Shown: positions 32,932-41,242 of the stretch, piece by piece
How positions within the stretch are numbered: the stretch's first letter is position 1
How the letters are laid out: each line of letters begins with the position of its first letter
NCBI GenBank assembly: GCA_963799815.1
Contig: CAWCYG010000007.1
Coordinates: 136,541-200,540 of the forward strand
DNA from: JBDTSW01 sp963799815
GTDB taxonomy: Bacteria > Actinomycetota > Thermoleophilia > Solirubrobacterales > 70-9
Direction: 5' to 3'
Length of the DNA: 64,000 nucleotides
The notes under the pieces: model-generated
Databases searched by the model: none
Seen by the model: the letters and a program-made list of their open reading frames with translations, nothing else
What the model was told of the DNA's origin: nothing
Translations under genes and position numbers: made by a program

Positions 32932-33711
32932 GTGCAGGATCGAGGTCTAGCGGCCTACATCGCCGAGCTTCTCGGCACGTTGTTCCTCGTGTTCGCGGTC
33001 GGCACCGTGGTGACGCTGTTCGTCGCCACCTCCTCCGATGCGGCACAGGGCTCCGACTTCGCCGTGGTCGGCCTCGTTCACGCCTTTGTCCTCTTCGGGC
33101 TGATCTTGACCTTTGGTGCGGTCTCCGGTGGCCACTTCAACCCTGTTGTCACGATCGCGGCCGTGACGCTGCGGCGGATCGACCCGCTCGACGCGGTCGT
33201 CTACATCCTCGCCCAGCTCTCCGGTGGCGTCCTCGGCGCGCTGCTGGTCAAGGGGCTGTTGCTCGACGAGGGCCGGCTCGGTCACTACGGCGCGGCGACC
33301 GTCTCGCCCCTTCTGGGAGGCAACTTCCAGGGCGCGATCGTCGAGGCGATCGGGACGTTCCTGCTCGTGCTCGTGATCTGCTGCGTCGCATTCAACCCGC
33401 GTGCTCGCCAGGAGTGGGCTCCGCTCGCGATCGGAGCGACCCTGGGCATGGCCGTGATGATGCTCGCCCCGCTCACGGGTGGCTCGTTCAACCCGGCGCG
33501 CTGGTTTGGCCCGGCGCTGGTCGGCGACGAGTTCGGCGGCACCTGGCCCTACCTACTCGGCCCGCTTGTGGGGTCGCTGGTCGCGGTGGCGGTTTACCGC
33601 TTCGTCATTGCCGGCCCGCAGTACGCGCTCGGCATGGAGCCTCCGACCAGCGATGCCCGTGCCGTCGGGCAGGTCGTAAAGGACGCCGAGACCCGCGCCC
33701 GCGAGGGCTGA
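32932..33711 (+). CDS. Aquaporin/MIP-family channel
   Basis: 259 residues, six membrane segments and the two half-helix motifs: GGHFNPVVT (NPV instead of NPA, about 67-75) and GGSFNPARWFGPAL (about 183-196). Water or small neutral solutes would pass; the residues here do not decide between water and glycerol types. The strong AGGAGGG site ending 6 nt before GTG 32932 fixes the start. Confidence 0.9.
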   Translation: MQDRGLAAYIAELLGTLFLVFAVGTVVTLFVATSSDAAQGSDFAVVGLVHAFVLFGLILTFGAVSGGHFNPVVTIAAVTLRRIDPLDAVVYILAQLSGGVLGALLVKGLLLDEGRLGHYGAATVSPLLGGNFQGAIVEAIGTFLLVLVICCVAFNPRARQEWAPLAIGATLGMAVMMLAPLTGGSFNPARWFGPALVGDEFGGTWPYLLGPLVGSLVAVAVYRFVIAGPQYALGMEPPTSDARAVGQVVKDAETRAREG

Positions 33712-33716
33712 GGGCG

Positions 33717-33737
33717 CCCGGCGCCGCCGGCGCCGGG
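33717..33737 (+). terminator. Hairpin after aquaporin gene
   Basis: Nine-bp GC-only stem CCCGGCGCC / GGCGCCGGG with a 3-nt loop, 5 bp after the aquaporin stop and before fbiC. No T-run follows, so termination strength is uncertain. Confidence 0.5.
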
Positions 33738-33770
33738 GCCGGCACGCCCGTTCGGTAGCTTGAGCGGCGG

Positions 33771-35966
33771 ATGCGCCGCGTCACGTTCTCGCGCAACTAC
33801 ACGCTGTCGCTGTCACGCACGTGTCAGTGCTACTGCAAGTACTGCGCCTTCGCGACGCACCGCCCCCATCTCTACGCGCCCGACGAGGTCGAGGAACGCC
33901 TTGCCGAGGCGGTGCGCCGAAACGCCAAGGAGCTCCTGGTCTTGACGGGAGAGCGCCCCGAGGTAAACGCCGAGGTCGCCGAGCGCCTGCGCTCCTTCGG
34001 GCATTCCGATTTCGTCTCCTACGTCGTCTGGGCATGCGAGCGGGCGCTCGAGCGGGGTCTCTTGCCGCACACGAACCTAGGCGTGCTCTCGCGAGCCGAC
34101 CTCGCCCGCTTGCGCGAGGTGACGGCCTCGCAGGGCCTGATGCTGGAGTCTGTCGCCGAGCGGCTCATGGACACCGTCCACGCCGGCTCTCCGACGAAGC
34201 ACCCCGCTCGCCGGATGGCGACGATCGAGGCTGCCGGCGAGCTGCGGATTCCCCTCACCAGCGGCATCCTCGTCGGCATCGGCGAGACGGAGGCTGAGCG
34301 CGTGGCCTCGCTTGAGGCGATCGCTTCATCCCACGGTCGCCACGGGCACATTCAGGAGGTGATCCTGCAGAACTTCGTTCCACACCCGCGGTACTACGGT
34401 CGCGAGGTGGCTCAGATCGCGGACGAGGCCGCGCAGGAGCGCTGGTCGGGCGATGGCTCACCCCTCGGGGCCGAGGCACCACGGCCAGGCTGGGCCAGCG
34501 ATGTGACGCTCGCAGAGATGAAGCGCCTGGTGGTGGAGACGCGGCGCCTGATGCCCGATGTGGGCATCCAGATCCCACCGAACCTCGCCGACTGGTGGGA
34601 CGAGCTGGTGGTGGCTGGAGCCACCGACCTCGGCGGCCTTTCGGCCAACGGCGATCACATCTCGCCCGAGCACGCGTTTCCCAGCCCCCATCAGGTCCGC
34701 AAGCGCCTCGCTCCACAGGGCTTTGCCCTCACCGAGCGCCTCTGCGCCTACCCGCAATACCTGGAGCCCGACTGGATCGAGCCAGGCGTTCTCGACGTCG
34801 TGAAGCTCCGCTACTGGAGCTTCATCCCGCGCAAGGGCTCGGGACGCCGCTCGGAGCGCATCGTCGATCCTGGCCTCGCGCCCGCCGCGATCGAGCGCGG
34901 GCGAACGGGAGAGCCGCTCTCGGAGCGTGAGCTCGAGGCTCTGTTCGCGGAGACGCGGCCAGAGGTGGTCGAGGAGATGCGTGTCGCGGCCGACGAGCTG
35001 CGGACAGAAGTCGCGGGCGACGTCGCCACCTTCGTCGTCAACCGCAACGTCAACTTCACGAACGTGTGCATCGTCGGCTGCGCCTTCTGCGGGTTCGGAC
35101 AGGGCAAGCGCTCCCCCGACGCCTACCACGTGAGCGAGGACGACTTCGAAGCGCGGATTGCCGAGGCGATCGAGTTCGGCGCGACCGAGATCTGCATGCA
35201 GGGCGGGATCCATCCCGACTACACGCTCGAGCACTACGGGCGATGGCTGCGACTCGCGAAGGGGGTGGCTCCTGGTGTCCACCTCCACGCCTATTCGCCG
35301 ATGGAGATCCATTTCATGTGCGAGCGGTCCGGTCGCTCCCCTGAGGAGGTCTTCGACTACCTCGTCGGCTGTGGCCTCGGTTCGACGCCAGGCACCGCTG
35401 CCGAGGTCCTCCACGACGGCGTCCGCGCCCGGATCTCCCCGAACAAGCTGCCCGCCGCCCGCTGGGTCGAGATCATCGAGGCAGCGCATCGAAGCGGGCT
35501 CCGCTCCACCTCGACCGTGATGTTCGGCCATATCGAGGAGCCGCACGAGCTCGCCCGGCACATGCGGGTCGTCCGGGAGCTGCAGGAGCGAACGGGCGGG
35601 ATCACCGAGTTCGTGCCGCTCTCGTTCATCCCCTTCCAGACGCTCTTGGGCCGAACCCACGGGATCGAGGAGATCTCGCGCGAGGAGAACCTCAAGCACA
35701 CGGCCGCCTTCCGCCTCGCGTTGGGCACGACGATCCCAAATCTCCAGGCGAGCTGGGTGAAGATGGGCCTCGACGCCGCGACCGAGAGCCTGCGCTGGGG
35801 CGTCAACGACCTCGGCGGGACCCTGATGGAGGAGAACATCTCGCGGATGGCCGGCTCTCAGCACGGGGTCCGGCTGGAGCCGGAGGACCTGATCGGCGCA
35901 GCGCGCGCCGCCGGACGCACACCTGCGCAGCGCACCACGCTCTACGAGATCGTCGAGACCTACTGA
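33771..35966 (+). CDS. fbiC: FO synthase FbiC (CofG-CofH fusion)
   Basis: Two radical-SAM enzymes in one chain that build the deazaflavin FO of coenzyme F420 from tyrosine and a pyrimidine intermediate of riboflavin synthesis. The CofG half (about 1-370) has Cys18-x3-Cys22-x2-Cys25 (TCQCYCKYC); the CofH half (about 380-731) has CIVGCAFC with the same spacing. Other signs are GILVGIGET, PNLADWWDELV, GGIHPDYTLEHY and GHIEEPHELARH. The 731-residue length is slightly below mycobacterial FbiC. The fused form is usual for actinobacteria. Followed after 4 bp by an alcohol dehydrogenase. Confidence 0.95.
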   Translation: MRRVTFSRNYTLSLSRTCQCYCKYCAFATHRPHLYAPDEVEERLAEAVRRNAKELLVLTGERPEVNAEVAERLRSFGHSDFVSYVVWACERALERGLLPHTNLGVLSRADLARLREVTASQGLMLESVAERLMDTVHAGSPTKHPARRMATIEAAGELRIPLTSGILVGIGETEAERVASLEAIASSHGRHGHIQEVILQNFVPHPRYYGREVAQIADEAAQERWSGDGSPLGAEAPRPGWASDVTLAEMKRLVVETRRLMPDVGIQIPPNLADWWDELVVAGATDLGGLSANGDHISPEHAFPSPHQVRKRLAPQGFALTERLCAYPQYLEPDWIEPGVLDVVKLRYWSFIPRKGSGRRSERIVDPGLAPAAIERGRTGEPLSERELEALFAETRPEVVEEMRVAADELRTEVAGDVATFVVNRNVNFTNVCIVGCAFCGFGQGKRSPDAYHVSEDDFEARIAEAIEFGATEICMQGGIHPDYTLEHYGRWLRLAKGVAPGVHLHAYSPMEIHFMCERSGRSPEEVFDYLVGCGLGSTPGTAAEVLHDGVRARISPNKLPAARWVEIIEAAHRSGLRSTSTVMFGHIEEPHELARHMRVVRELQERTGGITEFVPLSFIPFQTLLGRTHGIEEISREENLKHTAAFRLALGTTIPNLQASWVKMGLDAATESLRWGVNDLGGTLMEENISRMAGSQHGVRLEPEDLIGAARAAGRTPAQRTTLYEIVETY

Positions 35967-35970
35967 CCGC

Positions 35971-36963
35971 ATGCGGGCGATGGTGCTGCAGCGATCAGGC
36001 GAGCCGCTTGAGGCGCAGCGGCTGCCGGATCCCGAGCCGGGTCCGGGTGAGGTGCTCGTGCGGGTGCGGGCCTGCGGCGTTTGCCGCACCGATCTCCACG
36101 TGGTCGACGGCGACCTCGACGAACCGAAGCTGCCGCTGGTGCCCGGGCACCAGATCGTGGGCGAGGTGGTGGCTCGGGGGCAGGGCGCCGAGCGCTTCGC
36201 CCCTGGCGGGCGGGTGGGCATCCCGTGGCTGGGATGGGCATGCGGTGAGTGCCGGTACTGCCGATCGGGTCGCGAGAACCTGTGCGAGCGGGCCCTGTTC
36301 ACGGGCTATCAGCGCGACGGCGGCTACGCGGAGCTCACCGTCGCCGACGAGCGATTCTGCCTGGCTACCCCTGACTCCTACGGCGACCAGGAGCTCGCGC
36401 CGCTGCTCTGCGCCGGGCTGATCGGGTACCGCGCCTTGCGCCATTGCGGGGATCCGGCGACACTGGCGCTCTATGGCTTCGGGGCATCGGCGCACATCGT
36501 CTGTCAGGTCGCAGCGCACGAGGGGCGCCGCGTGTTCGCCCTCACCCGCCCAGGAGACTCCGAGGGACAGGAGTTCGCGCGCGGGCTTGGCGCTGAGTGG
36601 GCCGGAGACTCGGAAGAGGGGCCGCCCGAACCGCTCGAGGCGGCGATCGTCTTCGCTCCCGTCGGCGAACTGGTACCCGTGGCTCTCCGGGCGGTAGCGC
36701 CGGGGGGCACCGTCGTCTGCGCCGGCATCCATATGAGCGACATTCCCTCCTTCCCCTATGCAGACCTGTGGGGGGAGCGCGCGCTGAGATCGGTCGCCAA
36801 CCTCACTCGCGCCGACGGGGAGGAGCTGCTGTCGCTGGCCCCGGCCGCCGGCATTCGGACAGTGACCGAGTCGTTTTCGCTCGAGCGGGCCGGGGCGGCG
36901 CTGGAGGCGCTTCGGGAGGGGCGGGTGCGGGGTGCTGCGGTGCTGTCGGTCGGTGGAGCGTAG
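35971..36963 (+). CDS. Zinc-dependent alcohol dehydrogenase (AdhA-like)
   Basis: 330-residue medium-chain dehydrogenase. Catalytic zinc ligands lie in CGVCRTDLH and GHQIVGEV; the four-cysteine structural zinc loop is CGECRYCRSGRENLC; GFGASAHIVCQVA is the NAD(P) fold. YAELTVADERFCLATPD matches the single-zinc-lobe AdhA group. It starts 4 bp after fbiC and is likely co-transcribed, although no known F420 step needs it. Convergent with cofE. Confidence 0.88.
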   Translation: MRAMVLQRSGEPLEAQRLPDPEPGPGEVLVRVRACGVCRTDLHVVDGDLDEPKLPLVPGHQIVGEVVARGQGAERFAPGGRVGIPWLGWACGECRYCRSGRENLCERALFTGYQRDGGYAELTVADERFCLATPDSYGDQELAPLLCAGLIGYRALRHCGDPATLALYGFGASAHIVCQVAAHEGRRVFALTRPGDSEGQEFARGLGAEWAGDSEEGPPEPLEAAIVFAPVGELVPVALRAVAPGGTVVCAGIHMSDIPSFPYADLWGERALRSVANLTRADGEELLSLAPAAGIRTVTESFSLERAGAALEALREGRVRGAAVLSVGGA

Positions 36964-36970
36964 GTGTCGC

Positions 36971-37732
36971 TTACCGAAAGAGGTCGTCGGCCTCGGCGCG
37001 GCGCAGCGGTGCGGCGCCCGGTCCGTCTTCCTCGGTGATGTGGCGCCCAAGGCCGCGCACGATGGCCGCCGGCACTCCCGCGTCCTTTTGCCGCACGAGA
37101 TCGGCGGCGGCGGCGACCTCGTCGGCCACGGCCACAACCGTCGCGGACAACGGGCGACCGTCCGAGTCAGTGCGGCCGCGCCAGTCATCGAGCGCGCGCA
37201 GGCCCGCGCACCCGATCGCGACATCGACCTGACCGAGCCGCCAGGCCCGTCCGAAGCTGTCGGCGATCACGACGGCCGGAGCGTCGTCATCGCCCCGGAG
37301 GCTGGCGCGGATCCGCCGCGCCGAGGCGTCGGCGTCCTTGGGCAGCAGGACGACGGAGTCCTCACCGGGGACGTTCGAGGCGTCGATCCCGGCATTGGCG
37401 CACACCCATCCCGAGTGCGTCTCGACGATCATGCGGCCGCGCCCCGCTCGGAGCACGCTCCTGCTCTCTTGGAGGATCAGCTCGACTAGGCGGGGGTCCT
37501 TGTCGAGGCTGTCGGCCAGCTCGACCGCCCGGTGTGATGGCTCTACGTCGCCGAGCGAACGCACGCGGCCCTCGGCCTTCGAGACGATCTTGTGCGAGAC
37601 GACCAGAACGTCGGCCCCGGCGAAGCGCTCGTCCATCTCGGCGGCCGCCGCCGCCAGCAGCAGGCCCAGATCCGCACCGGCCGCCACCTCACCGACACCC
37701 TCGAGTCCGATCACCTCGATGCGGTCGCTCAT
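36971..37732 (-). CDS. cofE: F420-0:gamma-glutamyl ligase (CofE/FbiB N-terminal type)
   Basis: Adds glutamate residues to F420-0 with GTP. The 253-residue protein has DVLVVSHKIVSKAEGRVR, ESRSVLRAG, VETHSGWVCANAGIDASNV and VVIADSFGRAWRLGQVDVAIG. The ATG at 37732 overlaps the cofC stop (ATGA). Unlike mycobacterial FbiB it has no C-terminal flavin reductase domain, so the reductase acting on dehydro-F420-0 must be separate, or a different phospho-acid donor is used. Confidence 0.9.
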   Translation of the reverse strand: MSDRIEVIGLEGVGEVAAGADLGLLLAAAAAEMDERFAGADVLVVSHKIVSKAEGRVRSLGDVEPSHRAVELADSLDKDPRLVELILQESRSVLRAGRGRMIVETHSGWVCANAGIDASNVPGEDSVVLLPKDADASARRIRASLRGDDDAPAVVIADSFGRAWRLGQVDVAIGCAGLRALDDWRGRTDSDGRPLSATVVAVADEVAAAADLVRQKDAGVPAAIVRGLGRHITEEDGPGAAPLRRAEADDLFR

Positions 37733-38397
37733 TTCGCGATCTCGCTGAGCGCTCGGGCGGTCTCGGGGGCGCGAGCGGGATCGTCGGCCAACAGCTGCGA
37801 GAGTGCCTTCAGGTCCTCGGCGGTGTCGAGGTCGAGCGCCAGTGAGTCGAGCGCCTCGGTCGAGGTCGCCATGCAGCGGCGTTCGGCCCGTTCGATGTGG
37901 CGCTCGTGGCTGCCGGGGCCGAACCCAGGCGCGATCGCGTCGGGGGGACAGAGGAGGAGCGAGTTCGTCCCGCTGCCATGGCGATCCGGCACGACGGCGA
38001 CCGCCTCGGGTCCCATTCGCGCAAGCGCCGCATCGAGCTCGGCGGCCTCGAGCAGGGGGCAGTCCCCGGGCAGCAGCGCCACGCACTCGGCGCCGAGGGC
38101 CTTGGCGCGGACGATGCCCAGAGTGGCAGCCTCGGAGTGCCCGCGGTCGTCGGGGTCACGGAAGACCTCAACCGGGGTCTTCACCCGCTGCGCGTGCCGC
38201 AGAGCGATCTTCTCCGCACGACCTTCTCCCGTCACAACGATCACGCGCTCGATGCGCTCGGCGGCTGTGGTGGCCGCGAGTACGTCCGCCAGCATCGCCT
38301 TCGCGAGCGCGGCGCGAGCAGGTGGGTCGATCACCTCCAACAAGCGCTGCTTCGCCCGTCCGAAGCGCTTCACAGGGACGATCGCCGTAGCGATCAC
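37729..38397 (-). CDS. cofC: Guanylyltransferase of F420 synthesis (CofC/FbiD)
   Basis: 222-residue nucleotidyltransferase that couples GTP to a phospho-acid (2-phospholactate or PEP) to feed CofD. IATAIVPVKRFGRAKQRL at the start carries the GTP-binding Lys/Arg pattern, and CVALLPGDCPLLEAAELDA contains the metal aspartate. The GTG at 38397 overlaps the cofD stop (GTGA); the open frame upstream is a shadow. Confidence 0.88.
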   Translation of the reverse strand: MIATAIVPVKRFGRAKQRLLEVIDPPARAALAKAMLADVLAATTAAERIERVIVVTGEGRAEKIALRHAQRVKTPVEVFRDPDDRGHSEAATLGIVRAKALGAECVALLPGDCPLLEAAELDAALARMGPEAVAVVPDRHGSGTNSLLLCPPDAIAPGFGPGSHERHIERAERRCMATSTEALDSLALDLDTAEDLKALSQLLADDPARAPETARALSEIAK

Positions 38398-39311
38398 AGC
38401 TCGGCCGCGAGCTCGAGCACCCGGCGCGCCAGCGCCCGACGTCCAGAGTCGCCCTGCATCAGGACGGGGCACCTGAGAAGCCGGAGCCCGGCGGGCGGAG
38501 GGTCCGGGTCGCCGTCGTCGATGACCATCGCATCGATCAAGCCCTCGTACAGCGAGGCCACGCCAGCTGCCGAGACCGGTCGGCCGATGGCCGCCATGAA
38601 GGCCTCTGTGGGCCCTTTTATGGCCCGGCCAGCCACGAACGGGCTGACGGCGATCACCGGCACGCCGCGCGCCGCGATCGCCTCTCGCATCCCGGGAACC
38701 GAGAGGATCGGCCCGATCGAGATCACCGGGTTCGACGGCCCGATCACGATCGCGTCGGCGTCCGCGAGGGCGGCCAGCACCTCGGGGGTCGGCGCAGCAT
38801 CGTCAAGCCCCTCGACCTCGATCGCCTCAATCGGTGCCTCGCCAGCGTCGAGGATGAGGAACTCCTGGAGGCCACGCCAGCCGGCCGGAGTCAGAACCCG
38901 GGTGCGAACCGGCGCCTCGCACATCGGCAGCACCGAGGCGGAGACGTCGAGCGCTCGCGCGATCTGTCCCTGGGCGCCGGTCAGAGTGCCGCCCTCGGCG
39001 ACGAAGCGAGTGCGGTACAGGCAGGTGGCGAGGTCACGGTCGGTGAGCGTGAACCAGCCGGGAGCGCCGAGCCGCTCCAACCGCGATGAGACCACCGTGG
39101 TGTCGTCGCGGATCCCCCAGCCCCGCTCCTCGTCGATCTCGCCGGCGAGCCAGTAGGTGACCAGGTCGGGATCGGGCGAGACCCACAGGCCATGGATCAC
39201 GATGTCGTCGGCGGTATTGGCGATCACCGCCAGGTCCGCGCCGAGCTCCGGCTGCAGGCCGGCGGCCAGCTTGGCGCCGCCGGTGCCACCCGCGAGAAGA
39301 GCGACCCTCAC
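38394..39311 (-). CDS. cofD: 2-phospho-L-lactate (or enolpyruvyl) transferase CofD/FbiA
   Basis: Moves the phospho-acid from its GPP-type guanylyl carrier to FO. The 305-residue protein begins RVALLAGGTGGAKLAAGL, followed by VIANTADDIVIHGLWVSPDPD, GWFTLTDRDLATCLYRT and VIGPSNPVISIGPIL, all family hallmarks. GTG start at 39311 overlaps the npdG stop (GTGA). Confidence 0.93.
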   Translation of the reverse strand: MRVALLAGGTGGAKLAAGLQPELGADLAVIANTADDIVIHGLWVSPDPDLVTYWLAGEIDEERGWGIRDDTTVVSSRLERLGAPGWFTLTDRDLATCLYRTRFVAEGGTLTGAQGQIARALDVSASVLPMCEAPVRTRVLTPAGWRGLQEFLILDAGEAPIEAIEVEGLDDAAPTPEVLAALADADAIVIGPSNPVISIGPILSVPGMREAIAARGVPVIAVSPFVAGRAIKGPTEAFMAAIGRPVSAAGVASLYEGLIDAMVIDDGDPDPPPAGLRLLRCPVLMQGDSGRRALARRVLELAAEL

Positions 39312-39997
39312 GCCCAGTGGTCTGAGTCCGGCAGGCCGGTGAGCCGGATCCCGGCATGGGTCTTGTACCGGGTGTTGACGGAGATCAGGAGGGGGGTGAG
39401 CTGCTCAGCGATCCGTGCCATCTCGAGGGTGCCCGCGTTTACGGCCCGCAGCCCGTTGATCGCCTCGATCAGGTGCGCGACGCGGGCTTTATCGGCCTTG
39501 CGGTCGCCGCAGATGAGGACGTCCTCACTCAGGACGGCGTCGGGGTCGCCGAGGACAGGGGCGCTGACGGTGTGAAGCGCGGCGATAACGGTCACGCCGT
39601 CGGAGACCATCTCCTGCGCCTGCTGAGCCGCCGAGCCCTGCCACACGCCCAGCGAACGCGTGGCCTTGCCGCTGACCGCCGCTGCCAGAGGCACGGTGCT
39701 GTCGACGAGGATCTGGCCCGGGCTGAGCGACTCCCGCAGGTTCGTGAGGTTCTCCGATTGGTTGCGAAAGGGGACCGTGAGGAAGACCACGGGCCCGCGC
39801 CTCGCGGCCTCGGCGTTCTCGAGTCCCTCGACCGCGCCGCCACCGGGCGCCGCTTCGATGGCCCGTGCCGCCGCTTCGGCAGCCCTCCCGGCATCGCGGG
39901 AACCGATCACAACGGGTTGGCCTGCCTGCGCCCAGCGCATCGCGAGACCCCACCCAAGGGCCCCGGTGCCACCGATGATCGGGATCGGGTCGGCCAC
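39308..39997 (-). CDS. npdG: NADPH:F420 oxidoreductase (Fno/NpdG)
   Basis: Transfers hydride between NADPH and F420. The 229-residue Rossmann protein starts ADPIPIIGGTGALGWGLAMRWAQ, with the NADP-binding SRD following, then VVFLTVPFRNQSENLTNL and LISVNTRYKTHAGIRLTGL at the C-terminus. GTG 39997 is chosen because it begins right at the nucleotide fold. First gene of a four-gene operon npdG-cofD-cofC-cofE in which every junction is a 4-nt overlap. Confidence 0.9.
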   Translation of the reverse strand: MADPIPIIGGTGALGWGLAMRWAQAGQPVVIGSRDAGRAAEAAARAIEAAPGGGAVEGLENAEAARRGPVVFLTVPFRNQSENLTNLRESLSPGQILVDSTVPLAAAVSGKATRSLGVWQGSAAQQAQEMVSDGVTVIAALHTVSAPVLGDPDAVLSEDVLICGDRKADKARVAHLIEAINGLRAVNAGTLEMARIAEQLTPLLISVNTRYKTHAGIRLTGLPDSDHWA

Positions 39998-40067
39998 GGC
40001 GGCGCAGTCTAGATATCGAGCTGCGGGCGGTCCGCCAGGGCGGTCAGGCGCGCATAGACTCGCCGCC

Positions 40068-40802
40068 ATGAGGCTCGAGGGACGCAGGGCACTCGTGACG
40101 GGAGGCGCCCAGGGGATCGGCGCGGCCATCGCGCGGCGGCTCGCGGCCGAGGGGGCGGAGGTCGTGATCGGTGATCTCAACGCGGGTGCGGCTGCCGACG
40201 TCGCAGCGGAGTTCGGCGGCGAGGCCACGATGCTCGACGTCACCGAGCTTGCCTCCGCGCAAACGGCTGTGGAGAAGTTCGGTCCCTTTCAGGTGCTCGT
40301 GAACAACGCCGGCACCGACGACTTCGCGTTCTTCACCGACATGGATGCCGAGCGGTGGCGCCGGCTGCTGTCGATCAACCTCGAGGGTGTGTTCGCCTGC
40401 ACCCACGCCGTGCTTCCCTCGATGCAGCAGGCCGGGCATGGGCGCATCGTGAACATCGCCTCCGAGGCCGGGCGCGTGGGATCGAAGGGCTCGGCCGTCT
40501 ACTCCGCCGCCAAGGGCGGCGTGATCGCGTTCACAAAGACGATCGCCCGCGAGAACGGGCGCTACGGGGTCACCGTCAACGCCGTCGCCCCGGGCCCGAT
40601 CGAGACGCCGCTACTGCTCGCCGCCAGGGAGCTGGGCGATGTCGGGGAGCGAATCATCGAGACGATGAAGGGAGCCACGCAGCTGCGCCGGCTGGGCAGT
40701 CCCGACGAGGTCGCAGCCGCGGTCGCCTTTCTGGCCTCCGACGATGCCTCCTACGTCACAGGCGAGACGCTCGGCGTCTCGGGCGGACTGGGGATGGTCT
40801 GA
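40068..40802 (+). CDS. SDR-family dehydrogenase/reductase
   Basis: 244-residue short-chain dehydrogenase: cofactor loop VTGGAQGIGAAIARRL, VLVNNAGTDDF, catalytic Ser of NIASEAGRVGS, and Tyr/Lys in VYSAAKGG, ending YVTGETLGVSGGLGMV. It resembles BadH and FabG-type ketoacyl reductases; a 3-oxoacyl-CoA substrate would fit the pathway context. ATG at 40068; no clear ribosome site. Divergent from npdG by 70 bp. Confidence 0.88.
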   Translation: MRLEGRRALVTGGAQGIGAAIARRLAAEGAEVVIGDLNAGAAADVAAEFGGEATMLDVTELASAQTAVEKFGPFQVLVNNAGTDDFAFFTDMDAERWRRLLSINLEGVFACTHAVLPSMQQAGHGRIVNIASEAGRVGSKGSAVYSAAKGGVIAFTKTIARENGRYGVTVNAVAPGPIETPLLLAARELGDVGERIIETMKGATQLRRLGSPDEVAAAVAFLASDDASYVTGETLGVSGGLGMV

Positions 40803-41186
40803 GCGCTCAGGCGCGCTGGCCACCGTCGCCGCCTCGCGGTCGGCTGCGGGGATCGGATACCAGGATCCGGCCTGAGTGGAGAACATCGTGCCCTTGCCAC
40901 GCTGGAGGTGAGCGGAGACCGCCGGTCGGCCGGCGCCCAAGCCGACCGCGATCTGACCTGCGCGCGAGCCGGGGTTGCGGATCAGGTAGGCGAAGACGTC
41001 CTCGCGGGTGATCCGCGAGCGACCCCGCGTGGCCGGAGAGGGTTCCCCGAGGATCGCCGCTCGCGCGCGCAGCAGGCGTGCGCGCTCGTGGACGAGGGGG
41101 GCGACCAGGGCCAGCTCGCATTCGATCTGGTCGACGCGCTCCTCGATCTCGCAGAGACCGAACCGCTCTTTTTCTACGACGAACAT
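40611..41186 (-). CDS. Winged-helix regulator-like protein with SOS-type palindrome at its start
   Basis: About 191 residues from the ATG at 41186. First a helical stretch (ERVDQIECELALVAPLVHERARLLRARAAIL), then a wHTH (TREDVFAYLIRNPGSRAGQIAVGLGAGRPAVSAHL) and a wing ending FSTQAGSWYPIP. The expected protein ends near 40810, but no stop occurs until 40611, so the last ~65 residues run antisense through the SDR gene; a lost stop or indel near 40810 is suspected. The start lies inside a perfect CGAACATATGTTCG palindrome. Confidence 0.55.
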   Translation of the reverse strand: MFVVEKERFGLCEIEERVDQIECELALVAPLVHERARLLRARAAILGEPSPATRGRSRITREDVFAYLIRNPGSRAGQIAVGLGAGRPAVSAHLQRGKGTMFSTQAGSWYPIPAADREAATVASAPERSDHPQSARDAERLACDVGGIVGGQKGDRGCDLVGTAQPAQLRGSLHRLDDSLPDIAQLPGGEQ

Positions 41187-41193
41187 ATGTTCG
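41180..41193. promoter_or_regulatory. LexA/SOS-box-like palindrome CGAACATATGTTCG
   Basis: Perfect 14-bp palindrome identical to the SOS box consensus known for Bacillus DinR/LexA and compatible with the actinobacterial CGAAC-N4-GTTCG box. It covers the start codon of the minus-strand wHTH gene and is 50 bp before the plus-strand HMG-CoA-lyase-like gene. LexA control of one or both is inferred. Confidence 0.6.
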
Positions 41194-41242
41194 CACAGGT
41201 TACGCCGGCGCTCGGACAGAAGGGCGCAATAGCCTTCGGCGC

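Noticed and set aside
34458..36302. 614-residue minus-strand frame opposite fbiC
   Set aside because: Antisense shadow of FbiC and the alcohol dehydrogenase; no recognisable domain.
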